Positions 25,403 to 33,577 of a stretch of DNA of 64,000 nt are shown here, in pieces (positions within the stretch are counted from its first letter, which is position 1; each line of letters opens with the position of its first letter). The translations under genes and the position numbers were made by a program. The stretch is from NCBI RefSeq assembly GCF_000010805.1, contig NC_012521.1, positions 62,001-126,000 on the forward strand, read 5' to 3'. The notes beneath the pieces are model-generated. The model did no database searches, was not told the origin of the DNA, and saw only the letters and a program-made list of their open reading frames with translations. The stretch is from Rhodococcus opacus B4. Its GTDB lineage: Bacteria > Actinomycetota > Actinomycetes > Mycobacteriales > Mycobacteriaceae.

Positions 25403-25454
25403 AATTTCAGCGAGCGCCGTCAGAATAGCCGCGGCCTGAGAGTCTGGCCTTCCC

Positions 25455-25602
25455 AACGGTGCCTGGGTGCGCAAGTCCCCGCAGATGAACGAGGTACTGC
25501 CGCTGTATCTGCACGGGCTCTCCACCAGTGACTTCGGGCCGGCACGCGAGCAGTTCCTCGGATCGGGCGCCGGGCTCTCGGCGGCCTCGATCACCCGGTT
25601 GA
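25455..25602 (+). pseudogene. IS256-type (Mutator) transposase, N-terminal fragment
   Basis: Plus-strand sequence AWVRKSPQMNEVLPLYLHGL, then STSDFGPAREQFLGSGAGLS and AASITRL, is the segment preceding the catalytic core in IS1249-like IS256 transposases. Homology stops after ITRL at 25602. The next part of the protein is at 29800-29926 on the other strand and the rest from 29927. The IS21 element and the split hairpin lie just upstream. Confidence 0.75.
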
Positions 25603-25659
25603 GGGACCCTCACCAGCAGTCGGGTAGCGGGGACGCATTGCTGCGTCCCCGCCCCCTCA

Positions 25660-25693
25660 GATCCGTGCGAGCGACTTTCACCGCACACGGCTC
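25660..25693 (-). ncRNA. group II intron domain V
   Basis: A 34-nt hairpin with the canonical GAGCCGTGTG start, GTGAAAG internal bulge region and CGCACGG closing strand. It is the catalytic core of the intron RNA. Its first bases overlap the TGA stop of the reverse transcriptase gene. Confidence 0.85.
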
Positions 25694-27509
25694 AAGCAAG
25701 CCGCAAGGGCGTCACGGATTGCTGGTTCCTCCTGCGAGCCTGAAGGCTGCGTCGGCAGGAGGCGTGCACAAGGCGTGTCGAGTTCCCCTTCGCCGCGTCA
25801 TCTCGCCCGTGGTGGGTGAGGTAGTCGGCAGCGATTGCCTGCCTGACCACGCCGAGCCACCAGCGTTCCCATTCATCAGGGGAATCTGGCGGTTGATCGG
25901 GCGTGAGCAGGTGGTCTCCGCAGAGTGGACAGCGGCCGTTCTGCCTAGCGAGCAGGCCGGCGTTGTAGCTGTCGAGCGGTGGTTTGACCTTGCGCCGCCG
26001 CCTGATCCAATAGTCACGGAGGTCGGAGTCGTCTGGAGACGCCCTTCCCGCGACCGTGGTGTGACGGACGATGGGAGTCCAGGCGAACTTGACCAGGTGG
26101 GTGATGACCTCACCGTGGTCGCCACGCGGGTGGTCGGGATCGCCGAACACCCATTGGTCGTTCCTGAACTTGTGGAACCGGCCGAAGTAGCGATCTGCAA
26201 TCCACCACTTCGGCTTGCCGGGGTGGCGGCGGCGGGCCCACCGCCATGTGAGCCGCCACATGTGGTAGTCCAGCGAGGCGAAAGTCTTGCTGGACACCAC
26301 GCCCCGGTAGTAGGCGGTCCAGCCCCGGATGATGGGGTTGAGCCTGGCGATGACCGCCAACGCGTTCGAGCCACGCATACGGCGCATCTCGTTGGCGAGC
26401 CTACGATGGATTCGCTTGACCGCATCCGAATTCGGCTTGATGAGTAGTTTGGCGGGCCGGGTTCCGCGCCGGTATCGGCGGATGTTGTACCCGAGGAAGT
26501 CGAAGCCCTCTTCTTCGAGGTGCACGATGTGGGTCTTGTCCTCGTTGAAGGCCAGTCCCCTCGGAGCCAGCCAGCCCGCCAACCGGTCCTTGACCAGTTC
26601 GGCTTGCTGCCGGGAATGACAGCAAGCCACCAGGTCATCGGCGTACCTCACCAGAACGGGAGTCCCCGGCACCGAACGCGCATCGAGCGTGTCGGCGGCC
26701 TTGAGGTAGCGGACTCCTGCAGCCTCCTCCAGGCCGTGCAGCGCCACGTTCAACAGGAGTGGACTGATCACCCCGCCCTGTGGAGTGCCCTCCTCGGACG
26801 ACGCGAACCGTCCGTTCTCAATCACCCCGGCCGTCAACCACTTTCCGATCAATTCCCGTGCTGGGAACGAGCCGAGTGTGTCGAGAAGCCGGGGGTGGTC
26901 GATTCTGTCGAACGCGGCCGACAGGTCGGCGTCCAGAATCCACACCCGTTTGGCTCGTGACCCATTGAGCGTAGAATACAGGGCGCCGATCGCATCGGCG
27001 CAGCTTCGTCCCGGCCGGAACCCGTACGAGCGGGCCTCGAACCGGGCTTCCCACTCGGGTTCCAGGGCGGTGCGGACCCGAGCCTGATGGCATCGGTCCA
27101 TTACCACGGGAATGCCGAGCGGACGCCGCTTGCCGCCTGCCTTCGGAATGTACACGCGCCGAACTGGCACCGGCTCCCACGACGACCGCGACTCATGCAC
27201 CCGCACCGCCATGTTCGCCCGCGCCTCCGGTGACAGGGCAGTCTCCCCGTCGATCCCGGCCGTTCGACGTCCAGCATTGCGTTGGGTCACCTGCCGAACA
27301 CTGACCAACGTGTTCGACCAGGAACCCAACATCAATTTCTGCAGCGACCGGACCGCAGCCCAGTCCTGCTCCCGCGTCGCCTTGAAGATCCTGCGCCGCA
27401 ACCTCACTACGTTCTGCTCATGGGCGCGCCAGTCAATGGCATCCCAGTCCAGCACGACGTCCCGGGGTCCGTTCACCTCATCGGTGTCCAACTTGCCCCT
27501 CAGGTTCAT
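25692..27509 (-). CDS. ltrA: group II intron reverse transcriptase/maturase with HNH endonuclease domain
   Basis: A 605-residue intron-encoded protein. RT blocks are easily seen: VYIPKAGGKRRPLGIP, EARSYGFRPGRSCADAI, WILDADLSAAFDRIDH, GTPQGGVISPLLLNVALHGL, then VRYADDLVACC (catalytic YADD) and FNEDKTHIVHLEEEGFDFLG. The maturase X domain follows (NPIIRGWTAYYRGVV). The end has an HNH-type zinc region: CPLCGDHLL ... RLVHASCRRS. It should splice its own RNA and copy it into DNA during retrohoming. All motifs are present and the frame is open, so the protein is probably functional. The TGA stop overlaps domain V. Confidence 0.93.
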   Translation of the reverse strand: MNLRGKLDTDEVNGPRDVVLDWDAIDWRAHEQNVVRLRRRIFKATREQDWAAVRSLQKLMLGSWSNTLVSVRQVTQRNAGRRTAGIDGETALSPEARANMAVRVHESRSSWEPVPVRRVYIPKAGGKRRPLGIPVVMDRCHQARVRTALEPEWEARFEARSYGFRPGRSCADAIGALYSTLNGSRAKRVWILDADLSAAFDRIDHPRLLDTLGSFPARELIGKWLTAGVIENGRFASSEEGTPQGGVISPLLLNVALHGLEEAAGVRYLKAADTLDARSVPGTPVLVRYADDLVACCHSRQQAELVKDRLAGWLAPRGLAFNEDKTHIVHLEEEGFDFLGYNIRRYRRGTRPAKLLIKPNSDAVKRIHRRLANEMRRMRGSNALAVIARLNPIIRGWTAYYRGVVSSKTFASLDYHMWRLTWRWARRRHPGKPKWWIADRYFGRFHKFRNDQWVFGDPDHPRGDHGEVITHLVKFAWTPIVRHTTVAGRASPDDSDLRDYWIRRRRKVKPPLDSYNAGLLARQNGRCPLCGDHLLTPDQPPDSPDEWERWWLGVVRQAIAADYLTHHGRDDAAKGNSTRLVHASCRRSLQARRRNQQSVTPLRLA

Positions 27510-28176
27510 GAGGCCACAGCCTCGGTGTTCAAAGGCTCACCTGCCCACGTCAGCACCCTCACGGGCCCGACCGTTTCCGGTCGGTATCCGGCCAGTTATG
27601 CCACGGCGGTCGACGGAGGCGTCGACCACGCTGCCGCGGGTTTCCTGTCGCCTTTCGGCTACCGGCATTGGCTTCTTGGGCATCCTGTCCCGCCGAGGGA
27701 TTCAGCTCTCCTTGCGGTCGGCTTACCACACGAGCGCCGACGTATGTCGGCGCTCCTGTGGACCACGGCGAGGTTTCCACGTTCCGCACACTCGATATCC
27801 GACCGGATTGGGTGCCCTCTTTACCCCGAGACCACGCGGTGCTCACACGATCGGTCATGCCCGCCCGATCGTCGCGCGCCCCCTCTGCCAGGGGCCAGGT
27901 CCTGTCACCCCGGTCACCATCCCATCGCCGGAGCTGAGAATGACGAGGCGTCGTCAAGGGTTCACTTGCGTTCACCCGCCCGGTCTTCTCCCTGACCTGG
28001 TGATCCCTGGATGGAACAAGGATCCCTTTGGGTACGATCCTCGGGCTTCGCACCCCACCGGCCAGGAGCCGGTGACGCACGCCGAGGCGGGAGACGAGCA
28101 GTTGAGCACTCGCCCGGAGCTACATGAGCGACACAGCGGAACCTGTCAACCTTTCTGAGACAGCGCTTCGGCAGGT

Positions 28177-29280
28177 TTAGTGTGTCGGGTTCTCCTCCTC
28201 GGTGCGTGGTTTGTTGATCCAGCTGGTGGTGGGCAGTGCCGGTGGTTCCGGTGGGTTGCGGACGAATCGTTCGGGGTGCGCGGCGTACGCGGTATCGAGG
28301 ACGATGCCACGCCGGCGGCGCACCTCCGTGGCTCGGCCGTAGTGCACGTCGGCGGCGGTGTGTAGGCCGATCCCGGAATGGCGATGCTCGAAGTTGTACC
28401 AATCGAAGAATTCCTTGCCGTGCATCCGTGCGGCCTCGATGCTGTCGAACTGCCCAGGAAAGTCCGGCCGGTACTTCATCGTGCGAAACTGCGACTCCGA
28501 AAACGGGTTGTCATTGGACACGTGCGGGCGTGAATGGGACTTGGTGACCCCGAGGTCGGCGAGCAGCAACGCGACCGGCTTGGACGTCATCGACGACCCT
28601 CGATCGGCATGCAGGGTCAGCTGGTTACGGCCGATGTTCTGCTCCCGGATGGTTTCGGCGATCAGGCGTTCGGCCAGCGTCTTCGACTCGCGGGGGGCGA
28701 TCATCCACCCCACCACGTATCGGGAGTAGATGTCCAAGATCACATACAGGTAGTAGTACGTCCACTTCGCCGGCCCGTGCAACTTGGTGATGTCCCACGA
28801 CCACACCGAATTCGGTTGATGAGCAACCAGTTCCGGTTTCACCTTCGGCGGGTGTGTGGCCTGCCGGCGACGGTCCCCGGTCTGGTTCTTCTCCCGCAGG
28901 ATCCGGTACATCGTCGACTCGCTACACAGATACATGCCCTCGTCGAGGAGGGTGGCATACACCTGCGCGGGAGCCATGTCGGCGAACCGCTGCGAGTTCA
29001 GTACTTCGAGGACCCGCACGCGTTCCGCGTTCGACAATGCCCGCGGCTGCGCACTCTCCCGCCCGGAAGCGTTCGCCGGCCCGACTTCGGGGATTTTCGG
29101 TGAGGTGCCCTGTATGCCAGCGTGTTTCGGGTGTGCACGATAGTAGCTGGCGTGTGCACGACCCGTCGAAGTGCACGCGTGGCGCACCCCGATCAGCGGC
29201 GTCAACTCGGCGATCGCGTGATCGATCATCGTCAACGCCTGCTCCCGCGATTCTCCACGCTGCTCGATGAGAGCTTCTCC
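28177..29280 (-). CDS. IS3-family transposase OrfB (made by -1 frameshifting)
   Basis: The frame is open from 29454 but useful sequence begins near 29280, in the -1 frame relative to OrfA. It encodes the HTH-like region, then the integrase core with first Asp in VWSWDITKLHGPAKW, the second in TLHADRGSSMTSKPVA, and Glu in NPFSESQFRTMKYRPDFPG. The C-terminal tail ends in TEEENPTH. The likely slip site is CTTGGAGAAG (complement of about 29271-29290), inside OrfA's C-terminal helix, so the active product would be an OrfAB fusion. Confidence 0.85.
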   Translation of the reverse strand, partial: GEALIEQRGESREQALTMIDHAIAELTPLIGVRHACTSTGRAHASYYRAHPKHAGIQGTSPKIPEVGPANASGRESAQPRALSNAERVRVLEVLNSQRFADMAPAQVYATLLDEGMYLCSESTMYRILREKNQTGDRRRQATHPPKVKPELVAHQPNSVWSWDITKLHGPAKWTYYYLYVILDIYSRYVVGWMIAPRESKTLAERLIAETIREQNIGRNQLTLHADRGSSMTSKPVALLLADLGVTKSHSRPHVSNDNPFSESQFRTMKYRPDFPGQFDSIEAARMHGKEFFDWYNFEHRHSGIGLHTAADVHYGRATEVRRRRGIVLDTAYAAHPERFVRNPPEPPALPTTSWINKPRTEEENPTH

Positions 29281-29663
29281 AAGAGCGCGGACAGTTCCCC
29301 CTGGATGCGGATCACGTCCCGGGCCTGCTCGAGCTCCGCGGTCAGCCGCGCGTTTTCCGCAGCCAATCCGCTCTCGGTGGGCCCGGCTGCGGGCTTGGGT
29401 CCGCGCGGCACCGACAAGCCGGCGAGGGCACCCCTGTCGCGTTGACGCCGCCATTCGGTGAGCAACGACGAGTACAGGTTCTCCCGCCGCAGGATCGCCC
29501 CCCGCTCACCGTGGTCGGCTCGCTCGTATTCCTCGACGACGGCGAGCTTGTACTTCGCGGTGAACGTTCGCCGCACCGCCTTCTCGGCCACTTGGGGGTC
29601 GGGCACCTCACCGGGTCGCACACCGACCGGATCCATCCGGTCCGCGGTCTCTTCGCTACTCAA
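29232..29663 (-). CDS. IS3-family OrfA
   Basis: A 143-residue protein with the IS3 N-terminal HTH (RRTFTAKYKLAVVEEYERAD, then YSSLLTEWRRQRDRGALAG) and a C-terminal coiled-coil (ENARLTAELEQARDVIRIQG). It binds the element ends and regulates transposition; by frameshifting it forms the N-terminus of the transposase. It overlaps OrfB by about 50 useful bases. A good start is ATG 29663, 75 bases inside the right tip. Confidence 0.85.
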   Translation of the reverse strand: MSSEETADRMDPVGVRPGEVPDPQVAEKAVRRTFTAKYKLAVVEEYERADHGERGAILRRENLYSSLLTEWRRQRDRGALAGLSVPRGPKPAAGPTESGLAAENARLTAELEQARDVIRIQGELSALLEKLSSSSVENRGSRR

Positions 29664-29799
29664 TGCTTCCTACTCCGAACTCGCCCTCAAAACCTCACTG
29701 ATTACAGACACAGATTGTGTCTCAGTGAAGGTTGACAGAGAGGGCAGCCGACCTCCTATCCATGCAACTCAATCGATGTGTGCGACTTCGTGTCGCACG

Positions 29800-29926
29800 G
29801 CATAGTTTGTCCTGCTCAAGCCTCACCTTGAGGTGGATGCCGTCGACCCACAGATAGACGAACTGCCCGAGAGGTCCCGACCCTGGAAGGCCTTGGCCTC
29901 GTCCTGCCCCTGCAGTGCTTGGGGGA
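29800..29926 (-). pseudogene. IS256-type transposase, middle fragment, inverted relative to both ends
   Basis: On the minus strand this reads QGQDEAKAFQGRDLSG, then after a frameshift FVYLWVDGIHLKVRLEQDKL. This is the piece that should directly follow ITRL (25602) and precede IGVRADGR (29930). Those flanking parts are on the plus strand, so this segment has been inverted together with neighbouring sequence. It contains the first catalytic Asp (WVDG). Confidence 0.75.
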
Positions 29927-30640
29927 ATGATCGGGGTCCGCGCGGACGGCCGGAAGGAGCTCGTCGCCCTCACCGACGGGTACCGCGAGTCGACCGAGTC
30001 GTGGGCGGACCTGCTGCGTAGGTTGCCGACGCCCCGGCATGGCCGCTCCCGTCCTCTCGGTCGGTGACGACGCGCTGGGGTTCTGGAGGGCGCTGCGCGA
30101 GGTGCTCCCCGAAACCCGCGAGCAGCAGCGCTGTTGGTTCCACAAGCAGGTCAATGTGCTTGCTGCGCTACCGAAGGTGGCGCACCCAGGTGCACTTGCG
30201 GCGATGAAGGAAATCTACAACGCCGAGAACATCGACAAGGCGCAAGTGGCGATCAAAGCCTTCGAACTCGACTACCGCGCGAAGTATCCGAAGGAGGTCG
30301 CGAAGATCACCGACGACATGGACGTGCTGCTCGAGTCCTACAAGTATCCGGCCGAGCACTGGGTGCATCTACGCACGACAAATCCCATCGAGTCTACTTT
30401 CGCGACGTGCGGCTCCGGACGAAGGTCACTAAGGGACCCGGATCCCGTGCGGCGGGACTTGCCATGGCCTACAAGCTGATCGACGCCGCCTAGGCGCGCT
30501 GGCGTGCGGTCAACGCACCACATCTGGTCGCGCTCGTGCGCGCCGGCGCGGAGTTTCACAAGGGCAGACTGCTCGAACGACCCACCGACACCACCCCGGC
30601 CACATATCTCGGAAGGAGCGCCCCTCGCCCTCTATCCAGT
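29927..30640 (+). pseudogene. IS256-type transposase, C-terminal part with frameshifts and a stop
   Basis: It begins MIGVRADGRKELVALTDGYR and runs through APVLSVGDDALGFWRALREV (the second Asp region), QQRCWFHKQVNVLAALPKVA, YPAEHWVHLRTTNPIESTFA (catalytic Glu) and RLRTKVTKGPGSRAAGLAMA. There is a frame change near 30030, another near 30405 and an in-frame TAG at 30491, after which related sequence continues to about 30600. It is a decaying copy. Confidence 0.8.
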
Positions 30641-30649
30641 TCACGCAGG

Positions 30650-31049
30650 GCAAGACATTGTCACCAGCACTTCAAACGAATTGTGATGGTCATATTGATC
30701 ACATCATGGAGTTGGCATCACGTCATTGCCCTCATCAAACTGGGTAGCTGACGCAATCGCCATTGCCGCAAGGTAGCAGTCGGGTCGCGGGGGACGCATC
30801 CGGGATCCCACACCCGAACTGTGCCTTCGCTTCAACGCACACCGATCGAGCAAGCCACCTGAGCGGCCCGAAGTTGACCCCCTGCTCAACCAGCACCCAA
30901 CGAGAGAAGTATGTGGAAAGCAGATCCCCGAAGGATGTCACTCTCAGGAGCCCACCTGCTCGCACGCGTTTCCTCGTTGGGGCGACACGTATCGACCACG
31001 AGAGTTATCAACGCGCGCCGAAAACGGGCTTTGCTAACTGGGGAGATGG
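30650..31049. other. no gene recognised between IS256 relic and reductase
   Basis: A minus-strand frame (30735-30965) and a plus-strand frame (30763-31233) cross the region, but neither has a ribosome-binding site or a recognisable sequence. The right part is the 3' flank of the reductase gene. Confidence 0.35.
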
Positions 31050-32054
31050 CTATACGTCGAGGACGATGCGAGGGGTCTTCGACCTGGAGCAGCAGGGCGT
31101 GATGACCTCTCCGGATGCGCGTTGCTCCTCGGTGAGCACAGCATCTCGATGCTCAGGAATGCCCTCGAGCACTTTGGTCTCGCAGGTTCCGCAGACTCCT
31201 TCACCGCAGGAGACGGGAATGTCGATGCCGTAACCGGCGAGCACGTCGACGATGGTTTGGCCGGCGGGTATCTGTGCGGTTACTCCGGACTGTGTTGCGA
31301 CGACCTCGAACGTCGCATCACGGAGAGGATCTGTCCCCGGGTTGACGGGTGCTTGGAATCGTTCCACGTGCAGTGATCCGGGGGGCCATGAGCGCGAGAG
31401 GCGTTCGACGGCTTTGATCAAAGGTTCCGGACCACAGCAATAGATGGCCGTCCCGAATTGCGGTGTACCGAGAACGGTGTCGAGGTCGATCAGGCCCCGC
31501 TCCTCTTCGGGCCAGATCTCTACCTTGTCACCGAAGCGGTCGAGTTCGGAGAGGAACGCCATGGATTCGCGGCGCCGGCCGCCGTAGACAAGAGTCCACG
31601 GTGTTTCCGGACGGGCCGCGTGGAGCTCTTCGATCATCGGCAGCAGGGGGGTGATGCCGATTCCACCTGCGATGAAAACGTACTTGCGCGCGGATTTCAG
31701 CGGGAACTTGTTGCGCGGGCCCCGTACCCGGAGGTGGTCGCCGGCTCGGATGCGATCGTGAACCCATTCGGAGCCGCCCCGGCTCTCACTGGCGCGGAGC
31801 ACCGCTACCCGCCAATGGGACCGGTCGTCTCGAGACCCGCACAGGGAGTACTGCCGCTCGAGTCCGTCGTCCAACACCAGATCGATATGCGCGCCGGGAT
31901 CCCAACCGGGCAACGGCCGGCCGTCGGGCGTGACCAAGGACAAGGATCGAACTCCGTCGGACTCCTCGTGCACGGTCTCGACGAGGACGTCGAATCCGGT
32001 CATGTCATGAGGTTGGGTCATGCTGTCGGTCCTGATACTTCCGCTAGTGGTCAT
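31050..32054 (-). CDS. phthalate-dioxygenase-reductase/VanB-type oxidoreductase (FMN, NAD, 2Fe-2S)
   Basis: About 334 residues. The flavin domain has ERQYSLCGSRDDRSHWRVAV, the RxYS pattern that binds flavin. The nucleotide domain has KYVFIAGGIGITPLLPMIEE and IYCCGPEPLIKAVE. The C-terminal plant-type ferredoxin domain is CGEGVCGTCETKV with a fourth Cys in TPCCS. It passes electrons from NAD(P)H to an oxygenase. Two starts overlap the upstream stop (ATGATGACCAC); I chose 32054, seven bases after the ribosome-binding site. It is the last gene of the minus-strand operon starting at 36852. No terminal Rieske oxygenase is in the window, so the P450 at 38204 or an enzyme elsewhere could be its partner. 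Confidence 0.85.
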   Translation of the reverse strand: MTTSGSIRTDSMTQPHDMTGFDVLVETVHEESDGVRSLSLVTPDGRPLPGWDPGAHIDLVLDDGLERQYSLCGSRDDRSHWRVAVLRASESRGGSEWVHDRIRAGDHLRVRGPRNKFPLKSARKYVFIAGGIGITPLLPMIEELHAARPETPWTLVYGGRRRESMAFLSELDRFGDKVEIWPEEERGLIDLDTVLGTPQFGTAIYCCGPEPLIKAVERLSRSWPPGSLHVERFQAPVNPGTDPLRDATFEVVATQSGVTAQIPAGQTIVDVLAGYGIDIPVSCGEGVCGTCETKVLEGIPEHRDAVLTEEQRASGEVITPCCSRSKTPRIVLDV

Positions 32055-32565
32055 CATCGGTTCCTGCCGCTTGTGCTTCGCGCTCAACCATGCGCAAGTA
32101 CAGTTCTAATATTCTTCGGTCGAGTTGTTCGCGCAGAACTCCGTCCAGCGACTGGTCTGAACGCCAGCGCTGGTCGAAGTCTTCGAGGAGGCCCTGAAGG
32201 GCTTCGTTGACGGCCATTTCCATGGCCAGTCTGTGGTCGTGCACTCGGTACTGCTGTGTATTTGTACCGTTGCCGCCGGTTGCTTTTGCGAGGCGAGTAA
32301 AGAGGTCGCTGTAGTCCGCCCCGGCTGCGGCGGCGGCGACGTCGGCGAGGGCGATGCTCAAGGTTGCTGCAATGTCGTCGTTGTCGGCCGCCAAATTGGC
32401 CGGCATCCGATCCCAGGAGCGTTCGAGTCTGCCGAGGATGTGCAGTGCCGCCCGAAGTTGGCGGGCGGCGCCCCCGTCGGACACCTTCGGGAGGACGTCC
32501 TCGGTCAGGCCGCGACGTACCCCGCCGAGCAGTTCTGTGGTCGTGGGTTTCAGCACCAGGCCCAT
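32044..32565 (-). CDS. DUF6285-like helical protein accompanying a phosphotransferase
   Basis: About 173 residues, all helical, start ATG 32565 overlapping the kinase-like gene by 16 bases. It contains LKPTTTELLGGVRRGLTEDV, then a long Ala-rich middle and a C-terminal helix (RRILELYLRMVEREAQA). The size, the arrangement and the neighbour (APH-type kinase, acyl-CoA genes) match the DUF6285 family, which travels with acyl-CoA-metabolism phosphotransferases. The family's role is unknown; it may be a partner subunit of the kinase. The ends overlap both neighbours, so expression is tightly coupled. Confidence 0.6.
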   Translation of the reverse strand: MGLVLKPTTTELLGGVRRGLTEDVLPKVSDGGAARQLRAALHILGRLERSWDRMPANLAADNDDIAATLSIALADVAAAAAGADYSDLFTRLAKATGGNGTNTQQYRVHDHRLAMEMAVNEALQGLLEDFDQRWRSDQSLDGVLREQLDRRILELYLRMVEREAQAAGTDDDH

Positions 32566-33575
32566 CCTTTCCCGTCGTCGGCGATCCAATTCAAGCTGCG
32601 TTTCAGTGAGGCGGTGACGGTTGCGGCGCGGTCCGCCAAGCGGAGGTTCCCGCTGACACCATCGGCGAACGAACGTGACGCCTTTAGGGAGATGGTTGCG
32701 AACTTCACTTCGGAGAAGACCCGGTAGAACCGCAACGCGTGTTCGGTCACCTTCGGTCCGCCGAACTCCTCGTACGAACGGACGAATTCCTCGAGGCCGA
32801 CAAATCCTTCAGGACTCCACAGCGCACGGTAGGCCCAGGCGAGATCTTCGACCGGGTCACCGAGATGCGCCATCTCCCAGTCCAACAACGCGATCACGAT
32901 GTTGTCTTGGTACAGAAAGTTCCCCGGGCGGAAATCCCCGTGTACCACGCTGATTTGGGTCGGCTCCGGCAGGTTTTCCCTCAGCCACCCGAATACGTAA
33001 CCCAGTGCTGGATGAGGCTCCATGCGGCTGGTCCGGAACTGGGCTTCCCAGGATTCGATCTGTGCGAGTGGACTGCGGTCGGTGGGTCCGGACGCGAGGA
33101 TGTCACCGAGGCCGAGTCCTTCCCAGTCCGAGGAGTGCAGTTCCGCGGCGGCCCGGGCGAGGTCGAGGGTCAGCTTTCGGCCACCTTCCCGGTCCTCGGA
33201 TCGCAGGAAGCCGAGCGGATCGGCGCGCCCAGGCATCCGCTCGAGCAGGATCGACGGCGCCCCGACCACGGAGCCGTCCGCGTCGAGCGCGAAGGCGCGT
33301 GGTGCGCGGGTCGCCGAGTGCCCGAGTGCGCTGAGAACACCGAACTCCCATTTTGGGTCGGCGTCGACCTGTGATCCGTTCGTGCGGCTGAGCATGATGA
33401 CCGATTCGGAGCGGCTGGCACCGGATTGGTCGGTCCAACGGACCGTCGATGCCCATGCGCGTCGGGCATTGCCGCCGAAGACACGCTCGACGCCGTCGGC
33501 CCGCACGTCGCGAGCACCGGTGATCGAGACGCGCAGCAGCTCCTCGATCCGCTCGCCGATCTCCGAATCGTCCAT
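32550..33575 (-). CDS. aminoglycoside-phosphotransferase-fold kinase (ACAD10/11-type)
   Basis: A 341-residue protein kinase-like enzyme. The catalytic loop is VVHGDFRPGNFLY and the metal-binding segment IALLDWEMAHLGDPVEDLAW. The N-lobe has an ATP-binding strand pair around VIMLSRTNG. Proteins of this branch are found beside acyl-CoA genes and resemble the kinase domain of mammalian ACAD10/11, which phosphorylates 4-hydroxyacyl-CoAs ahead of elimination. That suggests it handles a hydroxyacyl-CoA in this pathway rather than an antibiotic. It starts two bases after the SDR stop and overlaps the DUF6285-like gene. Confidence 0.75.
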   Translation of the reverse strand: MDDSEIGERIEELLRVSITGARDVRADGVERVFGGNARRAWASTVRWTDQSGASRSESVIMLSRTNGSQVDADPKWEFGVLSALGHSATRAPRAFALDADGSVVGAPSILLERMPGRADPLGFLRSEDREGGRKLTLDLARAAAELHSSDWEGLGLGDILASGPTDRSPLAQIESWEAQFRTSRMEPHPALGYVFGWLRENLPEPTQISVVHGDFRPGNFLYQDNIVIALLDWEMAHLGDPVEDLAWAYRALWSPEGFVGLEEFVRSYEEFGGPKVTEHALRFYRVFSEVKFATISLKASRSFADGVSGNLRLADRAATVTASLKRSLNWIADDGKGWAWC

Positions 33576-33577
33576 GG

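Larger units (their letters stand above)
17845..25422 (-). mobile_element. IS21-family element, itself carrying a RIT element and an ISL3 element
   Basis: The tips share TGACG and a partly matched terminal stretch. Each end carries two subterminal copies of GAAATTCCCCA (near 17860 and 17882 on the left; as complement at 23650 and 23673 on the right). A GAAT duplication flanks the tips (17841-17844, 25423-25426). It encodes istA and istB on the minus strand. After its arrival a three-recombinase element entered istB (18195-21624), and an ISL3 element entered its right end (23685-25402). Without these guests it would be about 2.4 kb, normal for IS21. It is immobile in its present form, because istB is broken. 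Confidence 0.85.
25619..28080 (-). mobile_element. group II intron (2.46 kb) on the minus strand
   Basis: The 5' end reads GTGCG at 28080 and enters a GC hairpin (CACCGG...CCGGTG) and GGGTGCGAAGCCC, as in domain I of bacterial group II introns. Domain V is clear at 25660-25693 (GAGCCGTGTGCGGTGAAAG on the minus strand, closing with CGCACGGATC). A GC-rich domain VI hairpin follows, and the 3' end is CTACCCGAC at 25619. The encoded protein lies between. The exons are short anonymous stretches between other mobile sequences (28081-28143 and 25603-25618), so the original target cannot be read. Confidence 0.85.
28144..29737 (-). mobile_element. IS3-family element
   Basis: The tips TGTCAACCTT at 28144 and its complement ending at 29737 extend into CTGAGACA with a one-base offset, giving imperfect inverted repeats. 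OrfA and OrfB are on the minus strand with the usual overlap. No target duplication is visible (ACC on the left, GAG on the right), consistent with a rearrangement of one flank after insertion. Confidence 0.8.
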
